From CAYPXJ01 sp964414595 (GTDB taxonomy: Bacteria; Pseudomonadota; Alphaproteobacteria; Rickettsiales; CAIJLX01), in assembly GCA_964414595.1 (NCBI GenBank), contig CAYPXJ010000042.1, positions 1-13,375 on the forward strand: a DNA stretch of 13,375 bases, given 5' to 3'. The number at the start of each line of letters is the position of its first letter. Positions within the stretch are counted from its first letter, which is position 1. Position numbers and translations under genes: made by a program. This document shows, piece by piece, positions 6,513 through 13,375 of this stretch. The notes under the pieces were generated by a model, which saw only the letters and a program-made list of their open reading frames with translations, ran no database searches and was not told the origin of the DNA.

Positions 6513-7575
6513 GATTCAAAAACGAGTAGCGTTCGCGCACATGTTTCGCTTTTTTAAGCGCCTCGTCCATATCGTTTTTGGTNNNNNNNNNNTTTTTGGT
6601 AAGGCCAATATCTTCTGCCTGTATCGGGCAGCCCGCTTCCAGAAGCACATCCTGTAATTGGCCTTTAGGTAACATGACAGCTCGCAATTTTTGCGCAATC
6701 TCCTGCCAGGATTTTGCTGGAAGTTCCGGCTCAGTTTCAAGAATATGATGTTGCAAAGCCGACATCGCAATACTCGTAACGGCAATATGCTCGCCGTGCA
6801 AATACTGATGTATTTTCGGATGTTTCGATTCAAGGTAATGCGCCAGCGCATGCTCACCCTGACTTGCTGGATAACTCCCATCGCAGAGCAACATCCCCAG
6901 ACCAGATAGTATCAATCCCTGCATGAGTATTTCTATTGCTTGGGGATTTTGCTCCGCAATCTTGAGCGAATTGTTAAGTAAATATGCTTCCTGCTCCTTT
7001 ATCCAATCGAAGGGCTCTTCGCGGTAAATACTATCAAAGAGCAAATGCGCTAACAGCCAATCCGCTTGTACAGTTGTGCGGCATAGTAAATCGGCGAGTC
7101 CGGCCTGAACCATGCGGCGCGGCGCATGCGTAATAATATCTAAATCCGCATAGATCGCTTGTGGGGGAGCGGCGGCAAAACTTTTCTTGATAGCACCATC
7201 TTCTATCGATGCGTTGCCAGAAGCATAGCCATTCATAGAAGGCGCCGTTGGCACGGAAATATATTTTTTATTCGCACGAAAAGCTGCCAATTTACAAATA
7301 TCATTTACCGTACCACTCCCGATGGCAACCAAGCGCTCATAACCGTGCAACGCCTGCTCTACTTCTGCTACCGTCTTCATATCAGGCTTGACCCTATCGG
7401 GGAGTATCAGCAATGGCTCTGCAAAAATGGGGCCCTCTAACGCCCGGTGGATGATTGCATCGGTCACGCGCAAGTCCCGCGAGGTCAAAACCCCGTTAAT
7501 TTTGCTTATAAGCCCCTTCGCTATCGCAATTTCACCAATAGGAAAGTGGTATTTTTTTATAATAGTTTGAAACAT
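6505..7575 (-). CDS. sn-glycerol-1-phosphate dehydrogenase-like (AraM/EgsA family)
   Basis: Member of the iron-containing alcohol dehydrogenase/dehydroquinate synthase-like superfamily, closest by eye to NAD(P)-dependent G1P dehydrogenases, which reduce dihydroxyacetone phosphate to sn-glycerol-1-phosphate. Visible: a nucleotide-binding GSGTVNDICK (86-95), PTAPSMNGYAS (109-119), and likely metal ligands D162 (in GLADLLCR), H242 (in SQGEHAL) and H260 (in YLHGEH). These are spaced much as in known enzymes (D148, H226 and H247 in the Methanocaldococcus protein, from memory). As given the frame has 356 codons including ten N; collapsing the duplicated flank gives a continuous 350-residue protein through GLTKNDMDEAL. 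It ends with the family-like RERYSFLNLI. No clear ribosome site precedes the ATG. It is a monocistronic gene between convergent dxs and divergent mltB. A glycerol dehydrogenase or another polyol-phosphate substrate is possible. Confidence 0.82.
   Translation of the reverse strand: MFQTIIKKYHFPIGEIAIAKGLISKINGVLTSRDLRVTDAIIHRALEGPIFAEPLLILPDRVKPDMKTVAEVEQALHGYERLVAIGSGTVNDICKLAAFRANKKYISVPTAPSMNGYASGNASIEDGAIKKSFAAAPPQAIYADLDIITHAPRRMVQAGLADLLCRTTVQADWLLAHLLFDSIYREEPFDWIKEQEAYLLNNSLKIAEQNPQAIEILMQGLILSGLGMLLCDGSYPASQGEHALAHYLESKHPKIHQYLHGEHIAVTSIAMSALQHHILETEPELPAKSWQEIAQKLRAVMLPKGQLQDVLLEAGCPIQAEDIGLTKXXXXTKNDMDEALKKAKHVRERYSFLNLI
6583..6592. other. Assembly gap (ten N), probably zero-length
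   Basis: The word TTTTTGGT ends the left flank (6575-6582) and begins the right flank (6593-6600). Removing one copy plus the ten N (18 bases, six codons) keeps the dehydrogenase frame and gives natural family sequence, so the contigs most likely overlap and no DNA is missing. Confidence 0.85.
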
Positions 7576-7598
7576 AGTGAAATTCTGCCCAAAAAAAG

Positions 7599-7627
7599 TT
7601 GCTATTCAAGCTTGATTCGCGCAAAAT
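7599..7627 (+). promoter_or_regulatory. Candidate promoter of the mltB-rlpA-tmk-holB-metG run
   Basis: TTGCTA (7599-7604), a 17-base spacer and CAAAAT (7622-7627), each matching the sigma-70 consensus at four of six positions. Initiation near 7634 would leave a leader of about 19 bases containing the mltB ribosome site. The location before the first gene of the run is right, but the match is only moderate. Confidence 0.3.
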
Positions 7628-7652
7628 AGCGCGCACACGAAAGGATGTCAGG

Positions 7653-8711
7653 ATGACACGCAATTTTTCCATAGTATTCAGCGCCGCCGTTCTAATGGCT
7701 ACCAGCCAAGTCTCTTTCGCTCAAACACCCCACTTAAAACCAGAAATTGAGGCACAGGGCTTTGTCACCGAGGCCGAGGCCAGCTTACCTAAAGATGGCT
7801 TCACACGCTGGATGGAAAAAGAAGTTCTCCCTCAGGCGGAAGAAAAATTTTCTCCCGCTACCGTATCCATGCTCCGTCAGCTCAAATTTGACCCGCAAGT
7901 TATTAAACTTGACCGTAAACAGCCGGAGAGCAGCAAGAGCTTTTCAGAATATATTCGTGGTGTCGTTAGCACAAAGCGCATTCAAAAAGGCAGGCAACTT
8001 ACTAACAAACACAAAACATTGTTTCACAAAATTGAAGAAACCTATGGTGTGCCTAAGGAAGTGGTTGCCGCATTATGGGGCATTGAAACATCTTATGGCA
8101 AAATCACCGGCAACTACCGAATTGTAAATTCATTAGCAACACTCGCGTATGAGGGCCGCCGACGCGATCTTTTCAAAGAAGAATTATTCGCCGCATTACA
8201 CATCCTTGATGAAAAGAAATTACATACGGACGATTTGCGCGGCTCTTGGGCTGGCGCTATGGGGCAAACGCAGTTTATGCCATCCAGCTACCGCAAATAT
8301 GCGGTGGATCAAAACGGCGACGGCAAAGTTGATATCTGGCACACGCAAGAAGATGTACTCGCGTCCATCGCGAATTATATGAAAACACTGGGATGGGATA
8401 AATCTAAGCCCTGGGGTGTTCAGGTTAAATTACCCAAAAATTTTGATGCCAAGCTCATCAGCACGACGGTGACAACAGACGATGGCAAAATTATGAAACC
8501 GGTCTCGTTTTGGAAAGAACAGGGCATTAAGTCCGCTTCCACCAAACATAGTTTGCCTGCCGATTTTGTTCAGGCACAACTCATTCAACCTGGCGGACCG
8601 GCTGGCCACACCTATCTCGTTACGGATAATTACCGCGCCATTATGGGCTGGAATCGTTCGCTCTATTTTGCTACTGCTGTAGGAAAACTTTCCGATGCGA
8701 TTAAGCAATAA
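7653..8711 (+). CDS. mltB: Lytic murein transglycosylase, MltB family
   Basis: Periplasmic enzyme cleaving the MurNAc-GlcNAc bond of peptidoglycan to form 1,6-anhydro-MurNAc ends. The ATG at 7653 gives 352 residues. It has AAGGA seven bases upstream and starts a clear signal peptide (hydrophobic core, probable cleavage after VSFA at residue 23); the open frame running back to 7599 would bury that signal. Visible: the SLT_2 catalytic motif AALWGIETSYGK with catalytic E145, YEGRRRDLF, GSWAGAMGQTQFMPSSY (197-213), and DQNGDGKVDIW (219-229), resembling the EF-hand calcium loop of E. coli Slt35. There is no lipobox, so it is soluble, and no C-terminal peptidoglycan-binding domain, as in the alphaproteobacterial subfamily. 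Its last 17 bases overlap the start of rlpA. Confidence 0.94.
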   Translation: MTRNFSIVFSAAVLMATSQVSFAQTPHLKPEIEAQGFVTEAEASLPKDGFTRWMEKEVLPQAEEKFSPATVSMLRQLKFDPQVIKLDRKQPESSKSFSEYIRGVVSTKRIQKGRQLTNKHKTLFHKIEETYGVPKEVVAALWGIETSYGKITGNYRIVNSLATLAYEGRRRDLFKEELFAALHILDEKKLHTDDLRGSWAGAMGQTQFMPSSYRKYAVDQNGDGKVDIWHTQEDVLASIANYMKTLGWDKSKPWGVQVKLPKNFDAKLISTTVTTDDGKIMKPVSFWKEQGIKSASTKHSLPADFVQAQLIQPGGPAGHTYLVTDNYRAIMGWNRSLYFATAVGKLSDAIKQ

Positions 8712-9562
8712 AGTTTTTTCCGCCGCTTTGTTATTATTACTGACTGCTTGCGTGAGCAGTAATCAAGCATGGGAGCGCCGTACGGGCATCGATACATCAA
8801 CTGCTGATGGAAATCGCATGCTTTATAAAGTTGGCAAACCTTATCAAGTCAATGGAAAATGGTACACGCCGAAAGAGGATTTAAATTACGACGAAGTTGG
8901 CATCGCATCTTGGTATGGCGCTGAATTTCACAACAAACAAACAGCAAACGGCGAGCGCTATGATAAATATGCTTTTACCGCTGCGCACCGCACTCTGCCA
9001 CTGCCTAGCATNNNNNNNNNNGCCTAGCATGGTAAAAGTTACTAATCTTGAAAACGGAAAATCTCTTGTACTTCGTGTGAATGATCGTGGACCTTTCGCA
9101 GAAAATCGTATTATCGATGTTTCAAAGCGCGCGGCACAGGAACTTGGTTTCTGGCAAAAAGGAACTGCCAAAGTGCGTGTACAATTTTTGCATCGTGAAA
9201 CTGCCTCACTATTTGGCATCGAGCCGCCTAGAAAAAATTCCGCTCCGGCGAAAGCGCGCGAAGTACAGGTTGCAGATTTGAATTGGAAACTTCCCAAAGA
9301 GACTGAAACAAAACCAGCGGCAAAAAATACAAATTATTTTGTGCGTATCGGCACCTTTCGTTACGAAAATAACGCCAAATCCGCATCCTACAATGTGCGC
9401 GGCCTAGGCGATGTTTTTATCAGCATGCACGATATCAAGGGTGTGCCCCATTACCAAGTTAATGTAGGCCCCTTAGAAACACGCAGCGACGCCGAAGACT
9501 TAGCAAAAATTATCAGGGAACAAGGTTTTAAAGACGCTTTTACATTTGAGAGGAGATCATGA
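8695..9562 (+). CDS. rlpA: RlpA: septal lytic transglycosylase lipoprotein (DPBB + SPOR)
   Basis: Outer-membrane lipoprotein of the RlpA family; the Pseudomonas protein cleaves peptide-stripped glycans at the division site. The reading frame appears broken at the ten-N gap (9012-9021), but collapsing the duplicated 9-base word plus the Ns (19 bases) restores one 282-residue protein reading RTLPLPSMVKVTNLENG. Visible: a signal peptide with lipobox LTAC (C19); a double-psi beta-barrel domain (about 65-160) with ASWYG, NGERYD (E87), AAHRTLP (H98) and VNDRGPF (D124), whose spacing equals E120/H131/D157 of the Pseudomonas enzyme as I recall it; a lysine/alanine/proline-rich linker; and a C-terminal SPOR domain (about 205-280) that binds denuded septal glycans. 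It overlaps mltB by 17 bases and the next gene by four (ATGA). I regard it as intact, not a pseudogene. Confidence 0.92.
9012..9021. other. Assembly gap (ten N), probably zero-length, causing a false frameshift
   Basis: GCCTAGCAT ends the left flank (9003-9011) and begins the right flank (9022-9030). One copy plus ten N is 19 bases, which is one more than a multiple of three, so the gap as written shifts the rlpA frame by one. Removing it rejoins the two halves inside the conserved DPBB domain. Confidence 0.9.
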
Positions 9563-10692
9563 AGAAATTTATTTTAACCGCCTCGCTATTGCTAACGTTT
9601 GCCACAGCGCAGGCCGAAAATTTTGAAACGAAAGCAAAGCAGGCCTATTTGGTGGATTTCCAAACCGGTGACGTCCTTTATACAAAAGATGCAGACACAA
9701 AAATGTACCCTTCTTCCATGAGTAAACTTATGACGATCTATATTGTGTTTGATCGTTTGAAGCAGGGAAAACTTACGCTGGATACACCTCTGCAAGTAAG
9801 TGAGAAAGCGTGGCGTATGCAAGGCTCAAAAATGTTTGTGCCTGTTGGTCAACAAATCGCAGTTAAGGATTTAATTCAGGGCGTTATCGTGCAATCCGGT
9901 AATGATGCCTGTATTGTTTTGGCGGAAGGCATAGCAGGCACAGAAGAAGCTTTTGCGGCTGAAATGAATTACACAGCTAAAAAACTTGGACTTGAACATT
10001 CCCATTTCATGAATTCTACCGGCTGGCCGGATGAACAACATTATATGTCCGCTCAGGATTTAGCGACACTTTCCAAATACCTGATTCAGGATTTTCCGGA
10101 ATATTATGTTTATTTTTCTGAGCAATCTTTTACCTATCACGGCATTACGCAGCCTAATAGAAATGGCTTACTCTCACGAAATCTGGGCGTTGATGGACTC
10201 AAAACAGGGCACACAGAAATTGCCGGCTATGGTATTGCCATTTCCGCCATTCGGGACGGTCGCCGCCTGGTGGGTGTAGTAAATGGCCTTAAAAGCGAGA
10301 ATGAACGCCTCAGTGAGGCGCAAAATCTCCTGGAATACGGCTATCGAAGCACCCGTAACGTAACGCTGTTTAACGAAACTGATGTCCTAGATCAGGTTCC
10401 TGTATGGTTTGGTGATAAACAAACAGTCGGCGCAACATTACAANNNNNNNNNNTATTCATGACCTTGCCGTACCGCCCTGGCAATCTACTCGAAGGCGCA
10501 ACAGCTAAGCTTAAGATTAACAGCCCTGCTCCCGCCCCCATTCAACGCGGACAAACTCTAGGCGAGCTTACGGTAACCACCCCTGATGGTCTTGCCCATA
10601 CGTATCCGCTCTATGCAGCGGAAGATGTAAGTCCACTCGGCTTCTGGGGTCGCATCGGGCGTAACATCAATCGCATTCTTGGCAGAGATTAA
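9559..10692 (+). CDS. dacA: D-alanyl-D-alanine carboxypeptidase (PBP5/6-type, DacA-like)
   Basis: Low-molecular-weight penicillin-binding protein (peptidase family S11) that trims the terminal D-alanine from peptidoglycan stem peptides in the periplasm. 377 residues as written. Visible: signal peptide cleaved near ATAQA (residue 19); active-site SxxK S53-M-S-K56; SGN 113-115; KTG 215-217; and a C-terminal PBP5_C beta domain (about 270-360) with APAPIQRGQTLGEL. The last residues, GFWGRIGRNINRIL, look amphipathic and probably anchor the protein to the outer face of the inner membrane. Codons 296-299 fall in a ten-N gap that keeps frame. The start overlaps the rlpA stop (ATGA), with AGGAG just upstream; the stop overlaps tmk by one base. 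The dacA symbol is by type; dacC or dacF naming would be equally valid. Confidence 0.94.
   Translation: MKKFILTASLLLTFATAQAENFETKAKQAYLVDFQTGDVLYTKDADTKMYPSSMSKLMTIYIVFDRLKQGKLTLDTPLQVSEKAWRMQGSKMFVPVGQQIAVKDLIQGVIVQSGNDACIVLAEGIAGTEEAFAAEMNYTAKKLGLEHSHFMNSTGWPDEQHYMSAQDLATLSKYLIQDFPEYYVYFSEQSFTYHGITQPNRNGLLSRNLGVDGLKTGHTEIAGYGIAISAIRDGRRLVGVVNGLKSENERLSEAQNLLEYGYRSTRNVTLFNETDVLDQVPVWFGDKQTVGATLQXXXXFMTLPYRPGNLLEGATAKLKINSPAPAPIQRGQTLGELTVTTPDGLAHTYPLYAAEDVSPLGFWGRIGRNINRILGRD
10444..10453. other. Assembly gap (ten N) with real missing sequence
   Basis: Unlike the other two gaps, the flanks share no duplicated word. The carboxypeptidase stays in frame across it. Compared with E. coli PBP5 (from memory), about four or five residues are expected between the LQ on the left and the FMTLP on the right, so the true missing length is likely near 10-13 bases. 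Confidence 0.7.
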
Positions 10693-11363
10693 TGTCTTCA
10701 GGAAAGTTTATAACCATTGAGGGAGGTGAAGGCAGCGGTAAATCAACCCAAATGCGCTTGCTGTCAGAAAGCCTTTCTAATATTGGTGCCGAGGCCGTGC
10801 TCACACGAGAACCTGGCGGCACCCGTGCAGGAGAGGCCATTCGTGAATTGCTCCTCTCCCCGGATTATGAACTTACTCCCCGCACCGAAGCACTGCTTCA
10901 TTTCGCGGCCCGCATGGAACATGTAGAGCAGGTAATTCGCCCTGCACTGAAGGACGGAAAAATTGTTGTATGCGACCGCTATACTGATTCTACCGTTGCC
11001 TACCAAGGTTACGGTCACCAATTAGGTGAAATCTGGGTGGAACATTTGCATTCCCTTACCGTAGCCGACATTTTGCCCGATATAACTTTTATTCTCGATA
11101 TTGACCCCGAAACGGGCCTTAAGCGCGCAGCTTCGCGGCGGGAAGGCAAAAACCGTTATGAATCCCAAAACCTGGCTTTTCATCGCCGTGTGCGCGAGGG
11201 CTTTTTAGCCATTGCCCATCAGGAATCCAGCCGCTGCATCGTGATTGACGCAAGCCAAAAGCTTGAAGATATTCATCGCCAAATGGTTGATACACTGAAT
11301 CAGTATTACAAACTCAAGCTTTCTCCAGTCATTGTTGAGAGCGCAAAGATGACGTTGCAATAA
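10692..11363 (+). CDS. tmk: Thymidylate kinase (dTMP kinase)
   Basis: Cytosolic kinase that phosphorylates dTMP to dTDP with ATP, an essential step in dTTP supply. 223 residues, slightly longer than the roughly 205-215 usual for the family because of a C-terminal tail rich in lysine and serine after about residue 205. Visible: P-loop GGEGSGKS (11-18), REPGGT (39-44), the DRYTDSTVAYQG segment (95-106) with the conserved DRY, and a lid region around ASRREGKNRYE (147-157) followed by FHRRVREGF. The start codon shares one base with the upstream stop (TAATG) and the stop shares one base with holB in the same way, so all three genes are probably translated by reinitiation. The pairing tmk-holB is very common in bacteria. 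Confidence 0.97.
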   Translation: MSSGKFITIEGGEGSGKSTQMRLLSESLSNIGAEAVLTREPGGTRAGEAIRELLLSPDYELTPRTEALLHFAARMEHVEQVIRPALKDGKIVVCDRYTDSTVAYQGYGHQLGEIWVEHLHSLTVADILPDITFILDIDPETGLKRAASRREGKNRYESQNLAFHRRVREGFLAIAHQESSRCIVIDASQKLEDIHRQMVDTLNQYYKLKLSPVIVESAKMTLQ

Positions 11364-12391
11364 TGTCTGATATCTTTGCATTACAAGGGCATCTCTCCCT
11401 TGAAGAGCGCCTTTCTTCTCTGATGTCCGGAAGCAAGTTGCCGCATGCGCTTCTATTTTCTGGCCCACAAGGTATAGGCAAAATGACTATGGCTCTCAAA
11501 ACAGCATGTCAGTTGCTTTCCGCCTCAACACCCAAAAAGGAAGCCGATAGTTTTTCTCTGTTTAACGATCATCCTGCCGCTACTTCCACACATCTAAATG
11601 AAGATGTGGTGCGCCGCGTGCTTAATCGTAATCATAGCGATGTACATATCGTTGAGGCGGAAGAAGGCGAAACAATTGACGTGGATAGTATAAGAAAAAT
11701 TACGGACTTCATGCAAATGACCGCGGCCGAATCACCATGGCGAATCACGCTTATTGATGGCGCTGAAAAAATGACCCTAGCAGCAGCTAATGCTTTGCTG
11801 AAAATTCTGGAGGAACCTCCAACACACGGCCTACTTATATTAGTAACGCACGCGCCGGGGAAACTTCTTCCCACTATTCGCTCCCGCTGCCAGCGTTTTC
11901 AGTTCCGCCCGCTTACGACCGATCAAGTTACAGATATTATTTCACGAACATCTTCATTGCCGGATCCGAGGGAGCTGGATTTTTATGCCGCCGTATCGCA
12001 AGGTTCGCCCGGTTTTGCACTTAAGCTTTTGGCTGCAAACGCGTATCAGCATTATGCCAAGATTTTAGAAGTGCTTAGCGAATATCCGCGCATCAAGGGT
12101 TCTGCTTTACATGCGCTAGTGAAGACGATTGCTTTCAAAGATGGTGTGTGGTCTATGCACACGTACATGATGGACACATTACTTGCCCGCGCTCAGGCAG
12201 TGGCAGCAAATCTTCCTACACCTGTTTTGCACCCTGCAGAAAGCCCATTCTTTGAAAAAATCCGCGCAAATCCAGCCCAAAATTGGCAGGAACTTTGGCA
12301 ACTACACAGCACATGGCGCGAAGCCACTTCACGCGTCCATCTTGATAAAAAGTCCGTTTCTATCGCAACGTTTCAGCATTTCGCGGCGTAA
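11363..12391 (+). CDS. holB: DNA polymerase III delta' subunit (clamp loader)
   Basis: AAA+ family clamp-loader subunit that, with delta and tau/gamma, opens and loads the beta sliding clamp on primed DNA. 342 residues. Visible: SKLPHALLFSGPQGIGKMT, with a Walker A motif at 34-42; a Walker-B-like strand ITLIDGAEKM (128-137); ANALLKILEEPP (142-153); and the SRC motif in TIRSRCQRF (171-179). E. coli delta' has a four-cysteine zinc module after Walker A. Here the corresponding region (about 52-95) contains no cysteines, a pattern I associate with alphaproteobacterial HolB. The C-terminal third is poorly conserved, as usual. The start overlaps the tmk stop by one base, and metG begins two bases after the stop. 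Confidence 0.94.
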   Translation: MSDIFALQGHLSLEERLSSLMSGSKLPHALLFSGPQGIGKMTMALKTACQLLSASTPKKEADSFSLFNDHPAATSTHLNEDVVRRVLNRNHSDVHIVEAEEGETIDVDSIRKITDFMQMTAAESPWRITLIDGAEKMTLAAANALLKILEEPPTHGLLILVTHAPGKLLPTIRSRCQRFQFRPLTTDQVTDIISRTSSLPDPRELDFYAAVSQGSPGFALKLLAANAYQHYAKILEVLSEYPRIKGSALHALVKTIAFKDGVWSMHTYMMDTLLARAQAVAANLPTPVLHPAESPFFEKIRANPAQNWQELWQLHSTWREATSRVHLDKKSVSIATFQHFAA

Positions 12392-12393
12392 CC

Positions 12394-13375
12394 ATGCCAA
12401 GTAAAAATTTTTATGTCACTACGCCAATTTATTATGTCAACGACAAGCCGCATATCGGCCATGCGTACACCTCTCTGGCAGCCGATGTTCTAGCGCGCTT
12501 CAAGCGCCTGGATGGTTACGATGTTCATTTTCTGACAGGCACCGATGAGCATGGTCAGAAAGTGATGAAAGCGGCAGAAAAAGCGGGCAAACATCCTAAA
12601 CAATATGTCGATGAATTTGCTGTGCATTTTCGTGAGATGGCAAAAATCATGGGCTTCAGCAACAATGATTTTATCCAAACCACGGAACCGCGCCATATCA
12701 AGGGTGCGCAAGCTTTTTGGCAACGTATCGCTGAAAAAGGGCATATTTATTCCGGCACTTATGCCGGCTGGTATTCCATGCGCGATGAAGCTTATTACCA
12801 GGAATCCGAGTTAGTAAACGGAAAAGCACCTACCGGAGCCGATGTTGAATGGGTGGAAGAGAAAAGTTACTTCTTCAAACTTTCGGCGTTTGAAACAAAA
12901 TTGCTCGATTATTATAACGACCATCCGGATTTTATCGCCCCCTCTTCCCGCCGCAATGAAGTCATCAGTTTTGTTAAATCCGGGCTTAAGGATCTTTCCA
13001 TTTCTCGCTCCACTTTCTCCTGGGGCATACCCGTGCCCGGTGAAGCTTCGCATGTAATGTATGTGTGGATTGATGCGCTGGCAAATTATCTTACAGCGCT
13101 TGGTTTCCCAGAGGAAAATGCCCCACTTTATAAAAAATTCTGGCCGGCGGATTTGCATCTCGTTGGTAAGGATATTTTGCGTTTTCACGCCGTTTATTGG
13201 CCGGCGATGCTCATGGCTGCAGATCTGCCTTTACCAAAACGCATTATGGCGCATGGCTGGTGGACCAATGAAGGTGAAAAAATTTCTAAATCTTTAGGAA
13301 ATGTGATTGATCCACTTTCGCTTGTAGCCGAATTCGGTCTTGACCCTGTGCGCTATTTTTTGATGCGCGAAGTGC
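12394..13375 (+). CDS. metG: Methionyl-tRNA synthetase, 5' part, cut by window edge
   Basis: Class I aminoacyl-tRNA synthetase that charges tRNA-Met. 327 codons are present and the frame is open to the end of the window, so the anticodon-binding part lies beyond it. Visible: the start MPSKNFYVTTPIYYVND, HIGH (20-23) in DKPHIGHAYTS, TGTDEHGQK (48-56), YSMRDEAYY (127-135), YVWIDALANY (223-232), LVGKDILRFHAVYWPA (256-271) and the ATP-binding loop KISKS (296-300), a conservative variant of KMSKS. The connective region has no cysteine pairs, so this is the zinc-free knuckle type. The start lies two bases after the holB stop, the order normally seen in Alphaproteobacteria, where a tatD-like hydrolase gene often follows. 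Confidence 0.97.
   Translation, partial: MPSKNFYVTTPIYYVNDKPHIGHAYTSLAADVLARFKRLDGYDVHFLTGTDEHGQKVMKAAEKAGKHPKQYVDEFAVHFREMAKIMGFSNNDFIQTTEPRHIKGAQAFWQRIAEKGHIYSGTYAGWYSMRDEAYYQESELVNGKAPTGADVEWVEEKSYFFKLSAFETKLLDYYNDHPDFIAPSSRRNEVISFVKSGLKDLSISRSTFSWGIPVPGEASHVMYVWIDALANYLTALGFPEENAPLYKKFWPADLHLVGKDILRFHAVYWPAMLMAADLPLPKRIMAHGWWTNEGEKISKSLGNVIDPLSLVAEFGLDPVRYFLMREV

Noticed and set aside
7619..7632. Inverted repeat GCGC-AAAATA-GCGC before mltB
   Set aside because: Four-base arms are too short to claim an operator or terminator, there is no T-run after it, and it overlaps the candidate -10 region by chance as likely as by design.
8695..9562. rlpA as a pseudogene or two separate genes
   Set aside because: The apparent break coincides exactly with the N run, and removing the duplicated 9-base word restores a complete protein with all conserved DPBB and SPOR features.
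1..13375. Mobile elements, CRISPR, tRNA or rRNA genes, phage, toxin-antitoxin or defence systems
   Set aside because: No terminal inverted repeats, transposase or integrase motifs, spaced direct repeats or RNA-gene folds were seen. Nearly all of the window is occupied by recognisable housekeeping or family-assigned genes, and the largest gap is 107 bases.
12394..13375. metG as a truncated gene
   Set aside because: The frame is open to the last base and all motifs up to KISKS are intact; the cut is only the window edge.

Overview
The window is an ordinary protein-coding stretch of a bacterial chromosome, almost certainly from an alphaproteobacterium. The evidence is the gene chain rlpA - D-Ala-D-Ala carboxypeptidase - tmk - holB - metG (an order I know from Alphaproteobacteria), an ELM1/DUF1022 protein, an alphaproteobacterial-type MltB without a C-terminal peptidoglycan-binding domain, a HolB lacking zinc-binding cysteines, and moderate GC. 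The three runs of ten N, two of them flanked by a duplicated 8-9 base word, suggest a scaffolded short-read or metagenome assembly. I cannot name the order; a Rhodospirillales- or Micavibrionales-like lineage would fit but is a guess.

Layout. Positions 42-4494 form a minus-strand block read right to left: a small bacterial-PH-domain membrane protein, purB (4-base overlap), an ELM1-family protein, a typical 2-Cys peroxiredoxin and thioredoxin reductase trxB. The last two form a peroxide-reduction pair, with thioredoxin presumably encoded elsewhere. A 107-base divergent intergenic region (4495-4601) separates this block from dxs (4602-6512, plus), the entry enzyme of the non-mevalonate isoprenoid pathway. 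dxs meets a minus-strand sn-glycerol-1-phosphate dehydrogenase-like gene (6505-7575) tail to tail, overlapping it by 8 bases. A 77-base divergent region then leads into the plus-strand run from 7653 to the window end: mltB-type lytic transglycosylase, rlpA, D-Ala-D-Ala carboxypeptidase, tmk, holB and metG (cut by the edge). Every junction in that run is an overlap or a 2-base gap, so it is probably one translationally coupled operon joining peptidoglycan remodelling to dTTP supply, clamp loading and translation.

Assembly notes. The gaps at 6583-6592 and 9012-9021 look like zero-length scaffold joins: collapsing the duplicated word plus the Ns gives clean, family-like protein sequence. At 9012-9021 this also repairs an apparent frameshift in rlpA. 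The gap at 10444-10453 has no duplicated flank and probably hides a few real codons.

I found no RNA genes, mobile elements, CRISPR arrays, prophage or defence genes, and no gene-free stretch over 300 bases. I do not see a convincing new system. The points most worth a second look are the archaeal-type glycerol-1-phosphate dehydrogenase beside an isoprenoid gene, a possibly leaderless dxs transcript, and the uncharacterised ELM1 and PH-domain proteins packed around purB.
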